Shown here: one piece after another, positions 1 through 5,769 of the stretch
Layout: every line of letters starts with the position of its first letter
Numbering within the stretch: position 1 is the first letter of the stretch
Source of the DNA: Cellvibrionales bacterium UBA3090
GTDB lineage: Bacteria; Pseudomonadota; Gammaproteobacteria; Pseudomonadales; Porticoccaceae
Direction of reading: 5' to 3'
Assembly: GCA_002367235.1 (NCBI GenBank)
Contig: DFBC01000026.1
Location: 1,816-7,584, forward strand
DNA: 5,769 bases
Notes under the pieces: generated by a model
Seen by the model: only the letters and a program-made list of their open reading frames with translations
What the model was told of the DNA's origin: nothing
The model's database searches: none
Translations under genes and position numbers: made by a program

Positions 1-294
1 GATGGCAAGCGAATTCCGGCTGTTGAGGTAATGCTACCCTCGCCCTATATTGTCGACCTAATTCAGAAAGGTGAGCTTGAATCAGTTCGTGACTCTATGG
101 AGCATGCTAGAGATACGGGCATGCAAACCTTTGAGCAGTCTGTATTCGAACTTTACATTGAAGGTAAGGTAAGTAAGGAAGAGGCCCTTAAATCTGTGGA
201 TTCAAAAGGGAACCTGCAAACTCGCATTCGGTTGGCGGAAGGAACACTCGGTGATAGCGGCAGCATCCATATGGATAATGAAGTCTTCCGATAA
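1..294 (+). CDS. pilU: Type IV pilus retraction ATPase, PilU type (3' end only)
   Basis: This is the last 97 codons of a PilT/PilU-family ATPase, open from the first base of the window and ending at a TAA (292-294). Family members are cytoplasmic hexameric ATPases at the base of the type IV pilus that drive pilus retraction and twitching motility; PilU usually assists PilT. The visible part begins DGKRIPAVEVML, the end of the RecA-like ATPase domain, and continues into the C-terminal helical region with GMQTFEQSVFELYIEGKVS and a tail ending in NLQTRIRLAEG. The 'MQTF(E/D)Q..(F/Y).LY..G.(I/V)S...AL' pattern and the extra tail fit PilU better than PilT, whose C-terminus typically has MQT(L/M)D and is shorter. 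The Walker A and B motifs lie outside the window, so intactness cannot be judged. The gene is convergent with pepN and has no convincing plus-strand terminator of its own. Confidence 0.88.
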   Translation, partial: DGKRIPAVEVMLPSPYIVDLIQKGELESVRDSMEHARDTGMQTFEQSVFELYIEGKVSKEEALKSVDSKGNLQTRIRLAEGTLGDSGSIHMDNEVFR

Positions 295-299
295 ATAGC

Positions 300-327
300 A
301 AAAAAAAGGAGAGCCATTGGCTCTCCT
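300..327 (-). terminator. Intrinsic terminator of the pepN operon
   Basis: An 8-bp perfect inverted repeat, GGAGAGCC (308-315) and GGCTCTCC (319-326), is separated by a 3-nt loop. A307 and T327 can add a ninth pair. On the minus strand the stem is followed directly by eight T residues (307 down to 300), the classical Rho-independent arrangement. On the plus strand the stem is followed by GAAACTTCC with no T-run, so it should act mainly on the leftward transcript from pepN. Release would fall about 5 nt beyond the pilU stop codon, so the leftward mRNA would not become antisense to pilU coding sequence. Confidence 0.88.
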
Positions 328-476
328 GAAACTTCCTTAAGATATAAACCCTTCAAAAAAGGGTAAATGTCACTCTAATCATCAACACGCGATCATCCGC
401 GTATGGATCTCGACATTGTTAATCTAACTCGGCATTGAAACCTTGATAGTGATCAAGTAAATCGTTTCTTGTGCTC
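328..476 (-). other. Long pepN 3' UTR in the convergent spacer
   Basis: About 150 nt separate the pepN stop codon from its terminator, and no credible gene lies here. Three short perfect inverted repeats can be seen. CTTGAT/ATCAAG (442-447 and 452-457, 4-nt loop) lies about 20 nt past the pepN stop. ACGCG/CGCGT (387-391 and 398-402) has a 6-nt loop. ACCCTT/AAGGGT (348-353 and 359-364) has a 5-nt loop. None is followed by a T-run on either strand, so they are not obvious terminators. The stretch is either structured 3' UTR or possibly the body of a 3'-derived small RNA ending at the terminator. Only the inverted repeats are seen directly; function is not shown. Confidence 0.45.
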
Positions 477-3104
477 TCATAAACTTTTGGAGGCAATCTC
501 ATAGGTATCGCGAGATAGCCCCGGCGATGCCAACACATGAGACAATTGTTTATGCATTGCCTCACTGCGCGCGCCCTCAAAACGACGCCACTTAGTTAAT
601 GGAATGAGTAATCTAGCGGCAATTTGAGGGTTGAATTTATCCAGTTGTAATACATTTTCGGCAAGAAACTGATAGCCGCTGCCATTATCACAATGGAAAT
701 TTATTGGGTTACTGTTACAGAAGACACCCACCACAGAACGCACTTTATTAGGATTGTGAATATCGAAAGCCTGATGCTCCATCAAGCGCACAACTCGATC
801 CAGGCCATTGGGCAGTTTGCAGGCCGACTGAACCTGAAACCACTGATTTAGAACCAGAGGTTCGTGACTCCAATCCTGATAAAACGACGCTAGTGCCGCC
901 TCTGCCAAATCTTTAGCGGCTTCACGTGGGTCATTGACCAGCGATGTTAACGCTGACAAACGATCCGTCATATTATCTGCCTGTGAAAACTGTGACTCGA
1001 CAAACTCCAGAGAATTATCAGCTCCCGCATTCATCAAATATCGTAGCGCAAGATTTTTTAAACTGCGGCGAGCAACCTCTTCTGCATTATGTCTATAGCC
1101 GCCCTGTGGCTGATTGGCTTGATAAATTCTTAGCCAGTCATCGGCCAACGCGGAACCCAACTCCCGACACATGAATTGTCGTACGTGGTGAATTGCCTCA
1201 ACATCAATAACCTCAGAGAGTTCGGCAAGCAATATTTCAGAAGGAAGGGTCAGCACCAGTGCTTGCATAGCTTGGTCGGAAGCAGGCTCTATCAGTACTT
1301 TTGTGAATGCATCCTTAAGCCTAGGGTCTAAAGCCAGGGCCTTACCCTTTCGATAGTCTACCATCAGCCCCTGCATCAACTGTATCGACAGCTGCTGGCC
1401 CGCATTCCATCGGTTGAAGCCATCTGAGTCGTTAGACATCAAAAAACCCAGCTCGTCCAGGCTGTAGGCATAATCCAGTTTAATCGGTGCAGAAAACCCT
1501 CTCAGCAATGAGGGTACCGGGCGTTCAGCAATCCCTTCGAAGCTAACCGTTTGTGTGGGCTGAGTGATTTCTATGATTTGATTGGTTTCACCTGAGCTGG
1601 AGAAAGGCAAATCTCCCCTGTCAGAGACCAAGCCCAATTTCACCGGAATATGGTATGGGCTGCACCCATCACCAACACCTTGATTAAAGTGCAGGCTATA
1701 ACGCTGCTTTTCGGCGTCATACTCACTACTCACGGATAACCGCGGCGTTCCTGATTGACGATACCAGTTCATAAACTGACTGAAATCACGACCGCTAACT
1801 TCGGCCATCGCCGCCACAAAATCCTCGATGGTGACCGCATGTCCATCATGCCTTGCAAAGTAGAGATCCGAACCCTGGCGAAATAACTCTGGGCCGAGAA
1901 GTGTGTGAATCATTCGCACGACTTCAGCACCCTTTTCGTAAATAGTTACGGTATAAAAGTTGGATATTTCCATATAGGAAGATGGCTGTACCGGGTGGGC
2001 CGTAGGGCCTGAATCTTCTGAGAACTGGACTGTTCGGAGTAGATTGACATCCTCAACCCGCTTAACCGTTTGGGAGCCCATATCCGCAGAAAACTCTGAA
2101 TCTCTGAATACCGTAAAGCCCTCTTTCAAACTCAATTGGAACCAATCTCGACAGGTAACCCTATTACCGGACCAATTGTGGAAATACTCGTGCGCAACCA
2201 CGCCCTCGACGCGTTTAAATGCATCGTCCGTCGTTGTTTCTGGGTGAGCTAGGACGCAGGAGGTATTGAAAATATTGAGACCTTTGTTTTCCATTGCCCC
2301 CATATTGAAGTCATCAACTGCGACAATCATATAAAGGTCAAGGTCATATTCTCGACCATAGACCTTCTCATCCCATGCCATGGCATTTTTTAGTGACTGA
2401 ATCGCATGATCACATTTTTGGAGGTCTTTGGGTTCCACGTAGAGGCGTATGTCTACCTCGCGATTACTGCAGGTCTTAAAACTATCATCGACAACCGCTA
2501 AATCGCCCGCCACCATAGCAAACAAATAAGAAGGCTTGCGAAAAGGATCATGCCAGGTAGCCCAGTGACGCCCACCCTCTAGATCTCCGCTATCGAGAAG
2601 GTTTCCATTGGACAGCAACACCGGGCACAAAGCCTTATCGGCAATAATTGTTGTTGTAAACTCCGACATCACATCGGGACGATCCAAGTAGTAGGTAATC
2701 CTTCTGAAGCCTTCTGCCTCACACTGAGTGCAGTACATAGTCCGAGACTTGAACAACCCCTCAAGAGAGCTATTATCCTTGGGATGAATAACGACTTCCG
2801 AGGTCAGCTCAAACTGATCTGGCACACGATTAATGGTCAGGTCTTCAGCCGTCATACTGTACTCTTCAGCGAGCAACTCACAGCCATCAATGGCAATTGA
2901 ATTCAATGTCAGATGCTGACCATAGAGTTCTAATGACTCACCGTCATATTGGCTATCTGGATTCCTGCGCAAACTCAGCGTGGCCTGAACACAGGCATCA
3001 TCATCTCTAATTTCTATACGAAGCACGGTCTTATCAATTAAGAATCGAGGAGCTTCGTAATCCCTTAAATGTATTGTGCCCGGCTGGGCATCTTTCATGG
3101 CCAT
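477..3104 (-). CDS. pepN: Aminopeptidase N (M1 family zinc metallopeptidase)
   Basis: The 875-residue protein is full length (E. coli PepN is 870). It is a cytoplasmic alanyl aminopeptidase that removes N-terminal residues from peptides in the late steps of protein turnover. The substrate-anchoring GAMEN motif is at 269-273. The zinc site is complete: HEYFH at 305-309 (ligands H305 and H309, general base E306) and third ligand E328 in SLKEG. Y389 in TIYEKGAEV matches the transition-state-stabilising tyrosine (Y381 in E. coli). By homology the order is N-terminal beta domain (to about 200), catalytic domain (to about 450), beta sandwich (to about 555) and C-terminal helical domain. No signal peptide is present. 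The start lies 2 nt after the DUF2797 stop. The only Shine-Dalgarno-like element, GGAAG (3122-3118), is 13 nt away, so translation is probably coupled to the upstream gene. A second in-frame ATG at codon 3 (3098) is an equally plausible start. This is the last gene of the block. Confidence 0.97.
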   Translation of the reverse strand: MAMKDAQPGTIHLRDYEAPRFLIDKTVLRIEIRDDDACVQATLSLRRNPDSQYDGESLELYGQHLTLNSIAIDGCELLAEEYSMTAEDLTINRVPDQFELTSEVVIHPKDNSSLEGLFKSRTMYCTQCEAEGFRRITYYLDRPDVMSEFTTTIIADKALCPVLLSNGNLLDSGDLEGGRHWATWHDPFRKPSYLFAMVAGDLAVVDDSFKTCSNREVDIRLYVEPKDLQKCDHAIQSLKNAMAWDEKVYGREYDLDLYMIVAVDDFNMGAMENKGLNIFNTSCVLAHPETTTDDAFKRVEGVVAHEYFHNWSGNRVTCRDWFQLSLKEGFTVFRDSEFSADMGSQTVKRVEDVNLLRTVQFSEDSGPTAHPVQPSSYMEISNFYTVTIYEKGAEVVRMIHTLLGPELFRQGSDLYFARHDGHAVTIEDFVAAMAEVSGRDFSQFMNWYRQSGTPRLSVSSEYDAEKQRYSLHFNQGVGDGCSPYHIPVKLGLVSDRGDLPFSSSGETNQIIEITQPTQTVSFEGIAERPVPSLLRGFSAPIKLDYAYSLDELGFLMSNDSDGFNRWNAGQQLSIQLMQGLMVDYRKGKALALDPRLKDAFTKVLIEPASDQAMQALVLTLPSEILLAELSEVIDVEAIHHVRQFMCRELGSALADDWLRIYQANQPQGGYRHNAEEVARRSLKNLALRYLMNAGADNSLEFVESQFSQADNMTDRLSALTSLVNDPREAAKDLAEAALASFYQDWSHEPLVLNQWFQVQSACKLPNGLDRVVRLMEHQAFDIHNPNKVRSVVGVFCNSNPINFHCDNGSGYQFLAENVLQLDKFNPQIAARLLIPLTKWRRFEGARSEAMHKQLSHVLASPGLSRDTYEIASKSL

Positions 3105-3106
3105 AA

Positions 3107-3931
3107 TTAAAGTGCTACTTCCACGTGGTAGGCGGTGTATTTACGAATATTAATGACGCCGGTGTCGAGTATTAAGTACTGCCCTTTTATACCCATTAAT
3201 GTACCTTCAACTAATGGATTTTTATCCATATTGTGACTCGCCACCTTGGCTGGGTACTCCAACACCGGGTACTCAATATTAAGCGTCTCAATATTCTCTA
3301 GTCGTTGAAAAGCCTGCAGGCCAAACTGTTGTTCCAACACGGTTAGACCATCACGACAACGTTCGTACAGTTCATCTCGCTTGGAGGGTAAATCGACCGG
3401 GGGATTATTACCTTTAAGCATCGTCCGCCAATTCGTTTTATCTGCAACATGTTGGCGCAAAAGATCCTCAACCAAGCCAGACTGTTGCCGCGTGCTCACC
3501 CGCATAATGGGTAATGCCTGAACGGCACCTTGGTCAATCCAGCGGGTGGGCAACTGACTCTCGCGTGTAATGCCAACCTTAATCCCAGAAGAATTGGCCA
3601 GATAAACAATATGGCCGGTCATGCAGTGTTGCTCACCCCACTGGGGCTCACGGCAAGTACCTTGGTCATAGTGACATTTTTCGGGGCTTACAATGCACAC
3701 ATCACACTGAGCCAATTTGCTAAAACAGGGGTAACAATACCCTTGATTAAAACTTTTTTTACTCCGGCGGCCACAGTGAGTGCACTGTATAGCACCGGTA
3801 TAGCTAATTTGTATTGAGGTTCCCAGAAGATCATTTAACGGTAACAATTGATCATCCAGGGGAAGTTGATACTGAACATTGCCGTCCAGCGACGTCTTCA
3901 TTTTACGAAGATGTCCCTCATAACAAGCCAT
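3107..3931 (-). CDS. DUF2797 family protein, cysteine-rich with GIY-YIG-like core
   Basis: I recognise this 274-residue protein as a DUF2797 member; no biochemical role is established as far as I know. The N-terminal part carries paired cysteines typical of zinc ribbons: C50-x2-C53, C66-x2-C69 and C76-x2-C79, followed by C86, C93, H102 and C103. A conserved central segment follows (107-136), HIVYLANSSGIKVGITRE then PTRWIDQGA. It resembles the short GIY-YIG/T5orf172 core: Y110 in the first strand, KVG (118-120) in the YIG position, R130 in the helix, and E155 in GLVEDLLRQ as candidate acid. The C-terminal region (about 215-274) appears beta-rich. No signal peptide or membrane segment is seen, so a cytoplasmic, nucleic-acid-related protein is inferred, not shown. 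The start is supported by AGGA (3942-3939) placed 7 nt before the ATG and overlapping the end of the upstream yeaC-type gene. Gaps are 3 nt to that gene and 2 nt to pepN, indicating co-translation. Confidence 0.88.
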   Translation of the reverse strand: MACYEGHLRKMKTSLDGNVQYQLPLDDQLLPLNDLLGTSIQISYTGAIQCTHCGRRSKKSFNQGYCYPCFSKLAQCDVCIVSPEKCHYDQGTCREPQWGEQHCMTGHIVYLANSSGIKVGITRESQLPTRWIDQGAVQALPIMRVSTRQQSGLVEDLLRQHVADKTNWRTMLKGNNPPVDLPSKRDELYERCRDGLTVLEQQFGLQAFQRLENIETLNIEYPVLEYPAKVASHNMDKNPLVEGTLMGIKGQYLILDTGVINIRKYTAYHVEVAL

Positions 3932-3934
3932 CCG

Positions 3935-4198
3935 TTATTCCTGCCACTTCACAGGCTGCTCAACATCCGGTTTACTCTTACTGCTACAAGGTTCCTTGGA
4001 TATTTTGGGTGGTATAAAACCGATGCGCTCTTCTTTATCCTTATGGCGGGCATCATAAGCAATGATAGCCTGGAGACTATGCTCTCTCTGCTCTGGAGAC
4101 AAGCGCGAACCATCTGGCCACTTCCCAAGTTCCACTGAGCGCTTTAGCTTTTCATATATTTCAGGTGTAATTGACTCAATTAGCTGCTGGAAATCCAT
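3935..4198 (-). CDS. yeaC: YeaC family protein (DUF1315)
   Basis: A small protein of 87 residues. The first 50 or so residues match the YeaC/DUF1315 family of gammaproteobacteria: ITPEIYEKLKRSVELGKWPDG (about 10-30), then LSPEQREHSLQAIIAYDARH, close to E. coli YeaC (MTPEVYQRL, AVELGKWPDG, ARH). Function is unknown. The core looks helical. The remaining tail (from about residue 55) is charged and rich in K, S, P and E, with IPPKISKEP and VKWQE, and looks disordered; it does not resemble the E. coli tail as I recall it. No membrane segment or signal peptide is present. The start has a good ribosome binding site, GAGG (4208-4205), 6 nt before the ATG. It is probably the first gene of an internal transcription unit, because a TATAAT element lies about 27 nt upstream. 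It is followed after 3 nt by the DUF2797 gene, whose ribosome binding site overlaps its last codons. Confidence 0.93.
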   Translation of the reverse strand: MDFQQLIESITPEIYEKLKRSVELGKWPDGSRLSPEQREHSLQAIIAYDARHKDKEERIGFIPPKISKEPCSSKSKPDVEQPVKWQE

Positions 4199-4215
4199 AG
4201 GTTACCTCAAAGTAT

Positions 4216-4254
4216 CAGACAGGAATTATAACACTGCTATGTGCTTCTCGACGC
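4216..4254 (-). promoter_or_regulatory. Candidate internal promoter before yeaC (extended -10)
   Basis: In the 38-nt gap between the rhomboid gene and yeaC the minus strand reads TGTTATAAT (4233-4225). This is a perfect -10 hexamer TATAAT (4230-4225) preceded by the TGn extension. The -35 region is weak and lies in the end of the rhomboid gene; the best match I find is TCGAGA (4 of 6 to TTGACA) with a short 15-bp spacer, which is acceptable for an extended -10 sigma-70 promoter. A start at G4216 or A4215 would give a leader of about 17-18 nt containing the GAGG ribosome binding site. This would allow yeaC-DUF2797-pepN to be made independently of nadK and the rhomboid gene. No expression evidence is available from sequence. 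Confidence 0.5.
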
Positions 4255-5094
4255 CCCACGGCCAGCCCAACCACCAAGAATCATACCGGTTATCAAGCCA
4301 ACAGCATGCGCAGTGTTGGCGATGCTACCTGACATGAATAAATTTATGAAGCCACTCATACCCAGGAGCAACCAGAACAGCATAAAACCCAACAGCCCCC
4401 TAGGAATTGCCAATATAGGTTGCGGGTTTGTTTTATGGCGAATCCAGATATAACCAAGTAAACCGTATACCACGCCAGACATACCGCCAAACAGTGAAGG
4501 CCCGCTCCATAAATACTGGCCAAGGTTAGAAGCCACGGCCATCAAAAGTGCCACTACGCCCATATGCACACTGCCCGCCAGCGGCTCTATCCGGCGACCC
4601 AGCTCCCACAGTAACACTCCATTGAAGGCAAGGTGAAAAATACCAAAATGTAAAAAAATAGGTGTTATCAACCGCCAATATTGCCCCTTGTCCATGGCAT
4701 TCTCAGCGGTATGAAAATGAACATTGTTGCCAATAAAGTCCATATCTTGAAAAGTGAACCAATGAATGAGAGGGAATGCCCACTCGGTTAGAGCTGTTCC
4801 TAAAATACTCAGCAGTAATAGGAGCGCAATGATCGGCATTTTTTTCAGCTGCTGAGTAATGCTTTGGTTCTGCTGATGCTGCTGCCTGGCACTTTCCTGC
4901 TTGTTCACGTTTTCCAGAACAGATAACACCAGTGGCACCTGTTCAGGAAATTCCACCCACAGTTCCTGAGAGTGTTCCAAGCGATTTATCTTGTAGGAAA
5001 TTCGCTGCATATCAAGCACTGCGCAAACAACGCTCAGATCAAATTGAGGCGAGATTTCAGCTACCAAGGTCCAGGTGTCGGATTGATTAGTCAT
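4237..5094 (-). CDS. Rhomboid family intramembrane serine protease (GlpG type)
   Basis: The 285-residue inner-membrane protease is predicted to cut membrane proteins within the bilayer using a Ser-His dyad. The nucleophile is S206 in GGMSGVVYG (203-211) and the histidine is H263 in TAHAVGLITG (261-270), giving the AHxxGxxxG pattern of the last helix. The oxyanion-side residues are present as H149, H154 and N158 in HFGIFHLAFN. The WR motif of loop 1 is W140-R141. Six membrane helices are expected, roughly 87-104, 145-165, 172-193, 203-219, 228-250 and 259-279. Residues 1-65 form a soluble N-terminal domain, joined by a glutamine-rich linker (about 66-82), as in GlpG (276 residues in E. coli). 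The layout and motifs are close to E. coli GlpG, but here the gene sits between nadK and yeaC rather than with glpE/glpR. An AAGGTG motif (5108-5103) lies 8 nt before the ATG. The stop is TAG at 4237-4239. All catalytic residues are intact; substrates are unknown. Confidence 0.95.
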   Translation of the reverse strand: MTNQSDTWTLVAEISPQFDLSVVCAVLDMQRISYKINRLEHSQELWVEFPEQVPLVLSVLENVNKQESARQQHQQNQSITQQLKKMPIIALLLLLSILGTALTEWAFPLIHWFTFQDMDFIGNNVHFHTAENAMDKGQYWRLITPIFLHFGIFHLAFNGVLLWELGRRIEPLAGSVHMGVVALLMAVASNLGQYLWSGPSLFGGMSGVVYGLLGYIWIRHKTNPQPILAIPRGLLGFMLFWLLLGMSGFINLFMSGSIANTAHAVGLITGMILGGWAGRGASRST

Positions 5095-5099
5095 GACCT

Positions 5100-5112
5100 G
5101 ATCACCTTGATC
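5100..5112 (-). promoter_or_regulatory. Ribosome binding site of the rhomboid gene within a small inverted repeat
   Basis: In the 18-nt gap after nadK the minus strand reads GATCA-AGG-TGATC. It is a perfect 5-bp inverted repeat whose 3-nt loop holds the core of the Shine-Dalgarno sequence AAGGTG. It begins right after the nadK TGA stop. A second AGG lies 2 nt before the ATG, too close to be the main site. The short stem may be chance; ribosomes finishing nadK would in any case keep it open. Confidence 0.35.
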
Positions 5113-5769
5113 TCAGCGGTTTCTATTTGAAGAATCGAGCCGGCTACCCCAACCCAGCTTGGTTCTACAGATCTCATAGAAATTATGCCCGACGGGATGA
5201 ATCAATTGCAGCTGCTGTGGCTTTTTAGCAATTTGTAGCAAATCACCCGGTTCGGTATGAAGGTCGTTTTGGCCATCGCATGTCACTAGAGGGTGCAGTT
5301 CATTTAGGCTACCCACGCGAATCTCGATATTACTATCTCCTCCAACGACAATAGGCCTGCTTGAGAGCGTATGAGGATTCATTGGCACCAGGACAATGGC
5401 ATCCAGATTAGGGTGCATAATCGGCCCCCCTCCCGAAAGCGCATAGGCAGTCGAACCCGTGGGGGTTGAGACAATCAAGCCATCAGACCACTGACTGTAG
5501 ACAAATTGTCCGTCAATGTAGAGCTCAAACTCCATCATTCGAACTGACTTGCCTGGATGAAAAACTACGTCGTTTAGGGCATTACCTCGACTGAGCACCT
5601 GCCCATTACGGATTACGGAGACCTCTAATAAAAAACGGTCTGATGTAATAAAATTTCCCGCTAACACTTCGTGAAGCTTGTCTTCCATTTCATGGGGAAG
5701 AATGTCGGTCAAAAAGCCAAGCCGCCCCCGATTCACACCAAGTAATGGAATGTCATAATCAACCATACT
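5113..5769 (-). CDS. nadK: NAD kinase (5' end missing at the right edge)
   Basis: This is the C-terminal 218 residues of NAD kinase, which phosphorylates NAD to NADP with ATP in the cytoplasm. The reading frame stays open to the last base of the window, so the ATG near 5764-5766 is an internal methionine. Comparison with E. coli NadK (292 residues) suggests about 75 residues are missing, including the GGDG motif. Visible family motifs, numbered from that methionine, are GVNRGRLGFLTDI (10-22), the NE/D nucleotide-binding motif as N65-D66 in ALNDVVFHPGK, and the glycine-rich motif DGLIVSTPTGSTAYALSGGGP (95-115). PHTLSSRPIVV and a C-terminal LIHP...FY...TKLGWG stretch follow. Asp in place of Glu in the NE/D motif is usual in pseudomonad-like proteins. 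About ten polar residues extend past KLGWG. It is the most upstream visible gene of the block, 18 nt before the rhomboid gene; its promoter lies outside the window. Confidence 0.96.
   Translation of the reverse strand, partial: SMVDYDIPLLGVNRGRLGFLTDILPHEMEDKLHEVLAGNFITSDRFLLEVSVIRNGQVLSRGNALNDVVFHPGKSVRMMEFELYIDGQFVYSQWSDGLIVSTPTGSTAYALSGGGPIMHPNLDAIVLVPMNPHTLSSRPIVVGGDSNIEIRVGSLNELHPLVTCDGQNDLHTEPGDLLQIAKKPQQLQLIHPVGHNFYEICRTKLGWGSRLDSSNRNR

Noticed and set aside
153..356. Minus-strand 67-codon open frame across the end of pilU and the terminator
   Set aside because: It runs antisense to recognisable pilU coding sequence and through the terminator hairpin, with no family resemblance.
348..364. 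ACCCTT/AAGGGT hairpin as a plus-strand terminator for pilU
   Set aside because: The stem is only 6 bp, with no T-run following on the plus strand; the A-rich loop gives no tail on either strand.
424..480. An 18-codon minus-strand reading frame whose ATG overlaps the pepN stop as ATGA
   Set aside because: No Shine-Dalgarno sequence precedes it (the upstream bases include CCTCC, the opposite of one). It is very short and matches nothing I recognise; the overlap is probably chance.
944..1174. Plus-strand 76-codon open frame inside pepN
   Set aside because: It is antisense to the PepN helical domain and shows no coding evidence of its own.
3530..3817. Plus-strand 95-codon open frame, somewhat hydrophobic
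   Set aside because: It lies wholly antisense to the conserved zinc-ribbon and core region of the DUF2797 gene; the composition is explained by that gene.
4062..4337. Plus-strand 91-codon open frame across the rhomboid-yeaC gap
   Set aside because: It is antisense to two recognised genes, has no family resemblance and no ribosome binding context.
5764..5766. ATG near the right edge as the nadK start
   Set aside because: It falls inside the conserved middle of NadK (just before the GVNRGRLGFLTD motif), and the frame stays open past it to the window edge.

Overview
The window looks like ordinary chromosomal DNA of a gammaproteobacterium. The proteins resemble those of Pseudomonas and related marine lineages (for example NadK with LNDVVFHPGK, and a YeaC/DUF1315 protein). 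By eye the base composition is slightly below 50% GC, so a moderate-GC relative rather than Pseudomonas itself is likely. I see no insertion sequence, CRISPR array, tRNA, rRNA, prophage gene or sign of recent transfer.

Layout: the left edge holds the last 97 codons of a plus-strand type IV pilus retraction ATPase gene (pilU type, ends at 294). A 182-bp convergent spacer follows (295-476). It contains one strong intrinsic terminator that works for the minus strand. Everything to the right is one minus-strand, operon-like block. In transcription order it is nadK (5' end missing beyond the right edge), a GlpG-type rhomboid protease gene, a yeaC/DUF1315 gene, a DUF2797 gene and pepN (aminopeptidase N). 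The gaps between these genes are 18, 38, 3 and 2 nt. From memory this gene order is shared with pseudomonads.

How the genes fit together: NadK makes NADP, the rhomboid cleaves membrane proteins within the membrane, and PepN trims peptides in the cytoplasm. YeaC and the DUF2797 protein have no established function. The last three genes are packed so tightly that translational coupling is likely. A perfect extended -10 promoter element in the 38-nt gap suggests that yeaC-DUF2797-pepN can also be transcribed without nadK and the rhomboid gene. The block appears to end at the hairpin and U-tract at 300-327, about 150 nt past the pepN stop, leaving an unusually long 3' UTR.

I did not find a clearly new system. 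The least understood element is the DUF2797 protein. It joins a cysteine-rich, zinc-ribbon-like N-terminal half to a segment resembling the GIY-YIG/T5orf172 nuclease core. The other points of interest are the internal promoter and the long structured pepN 3' UTR.
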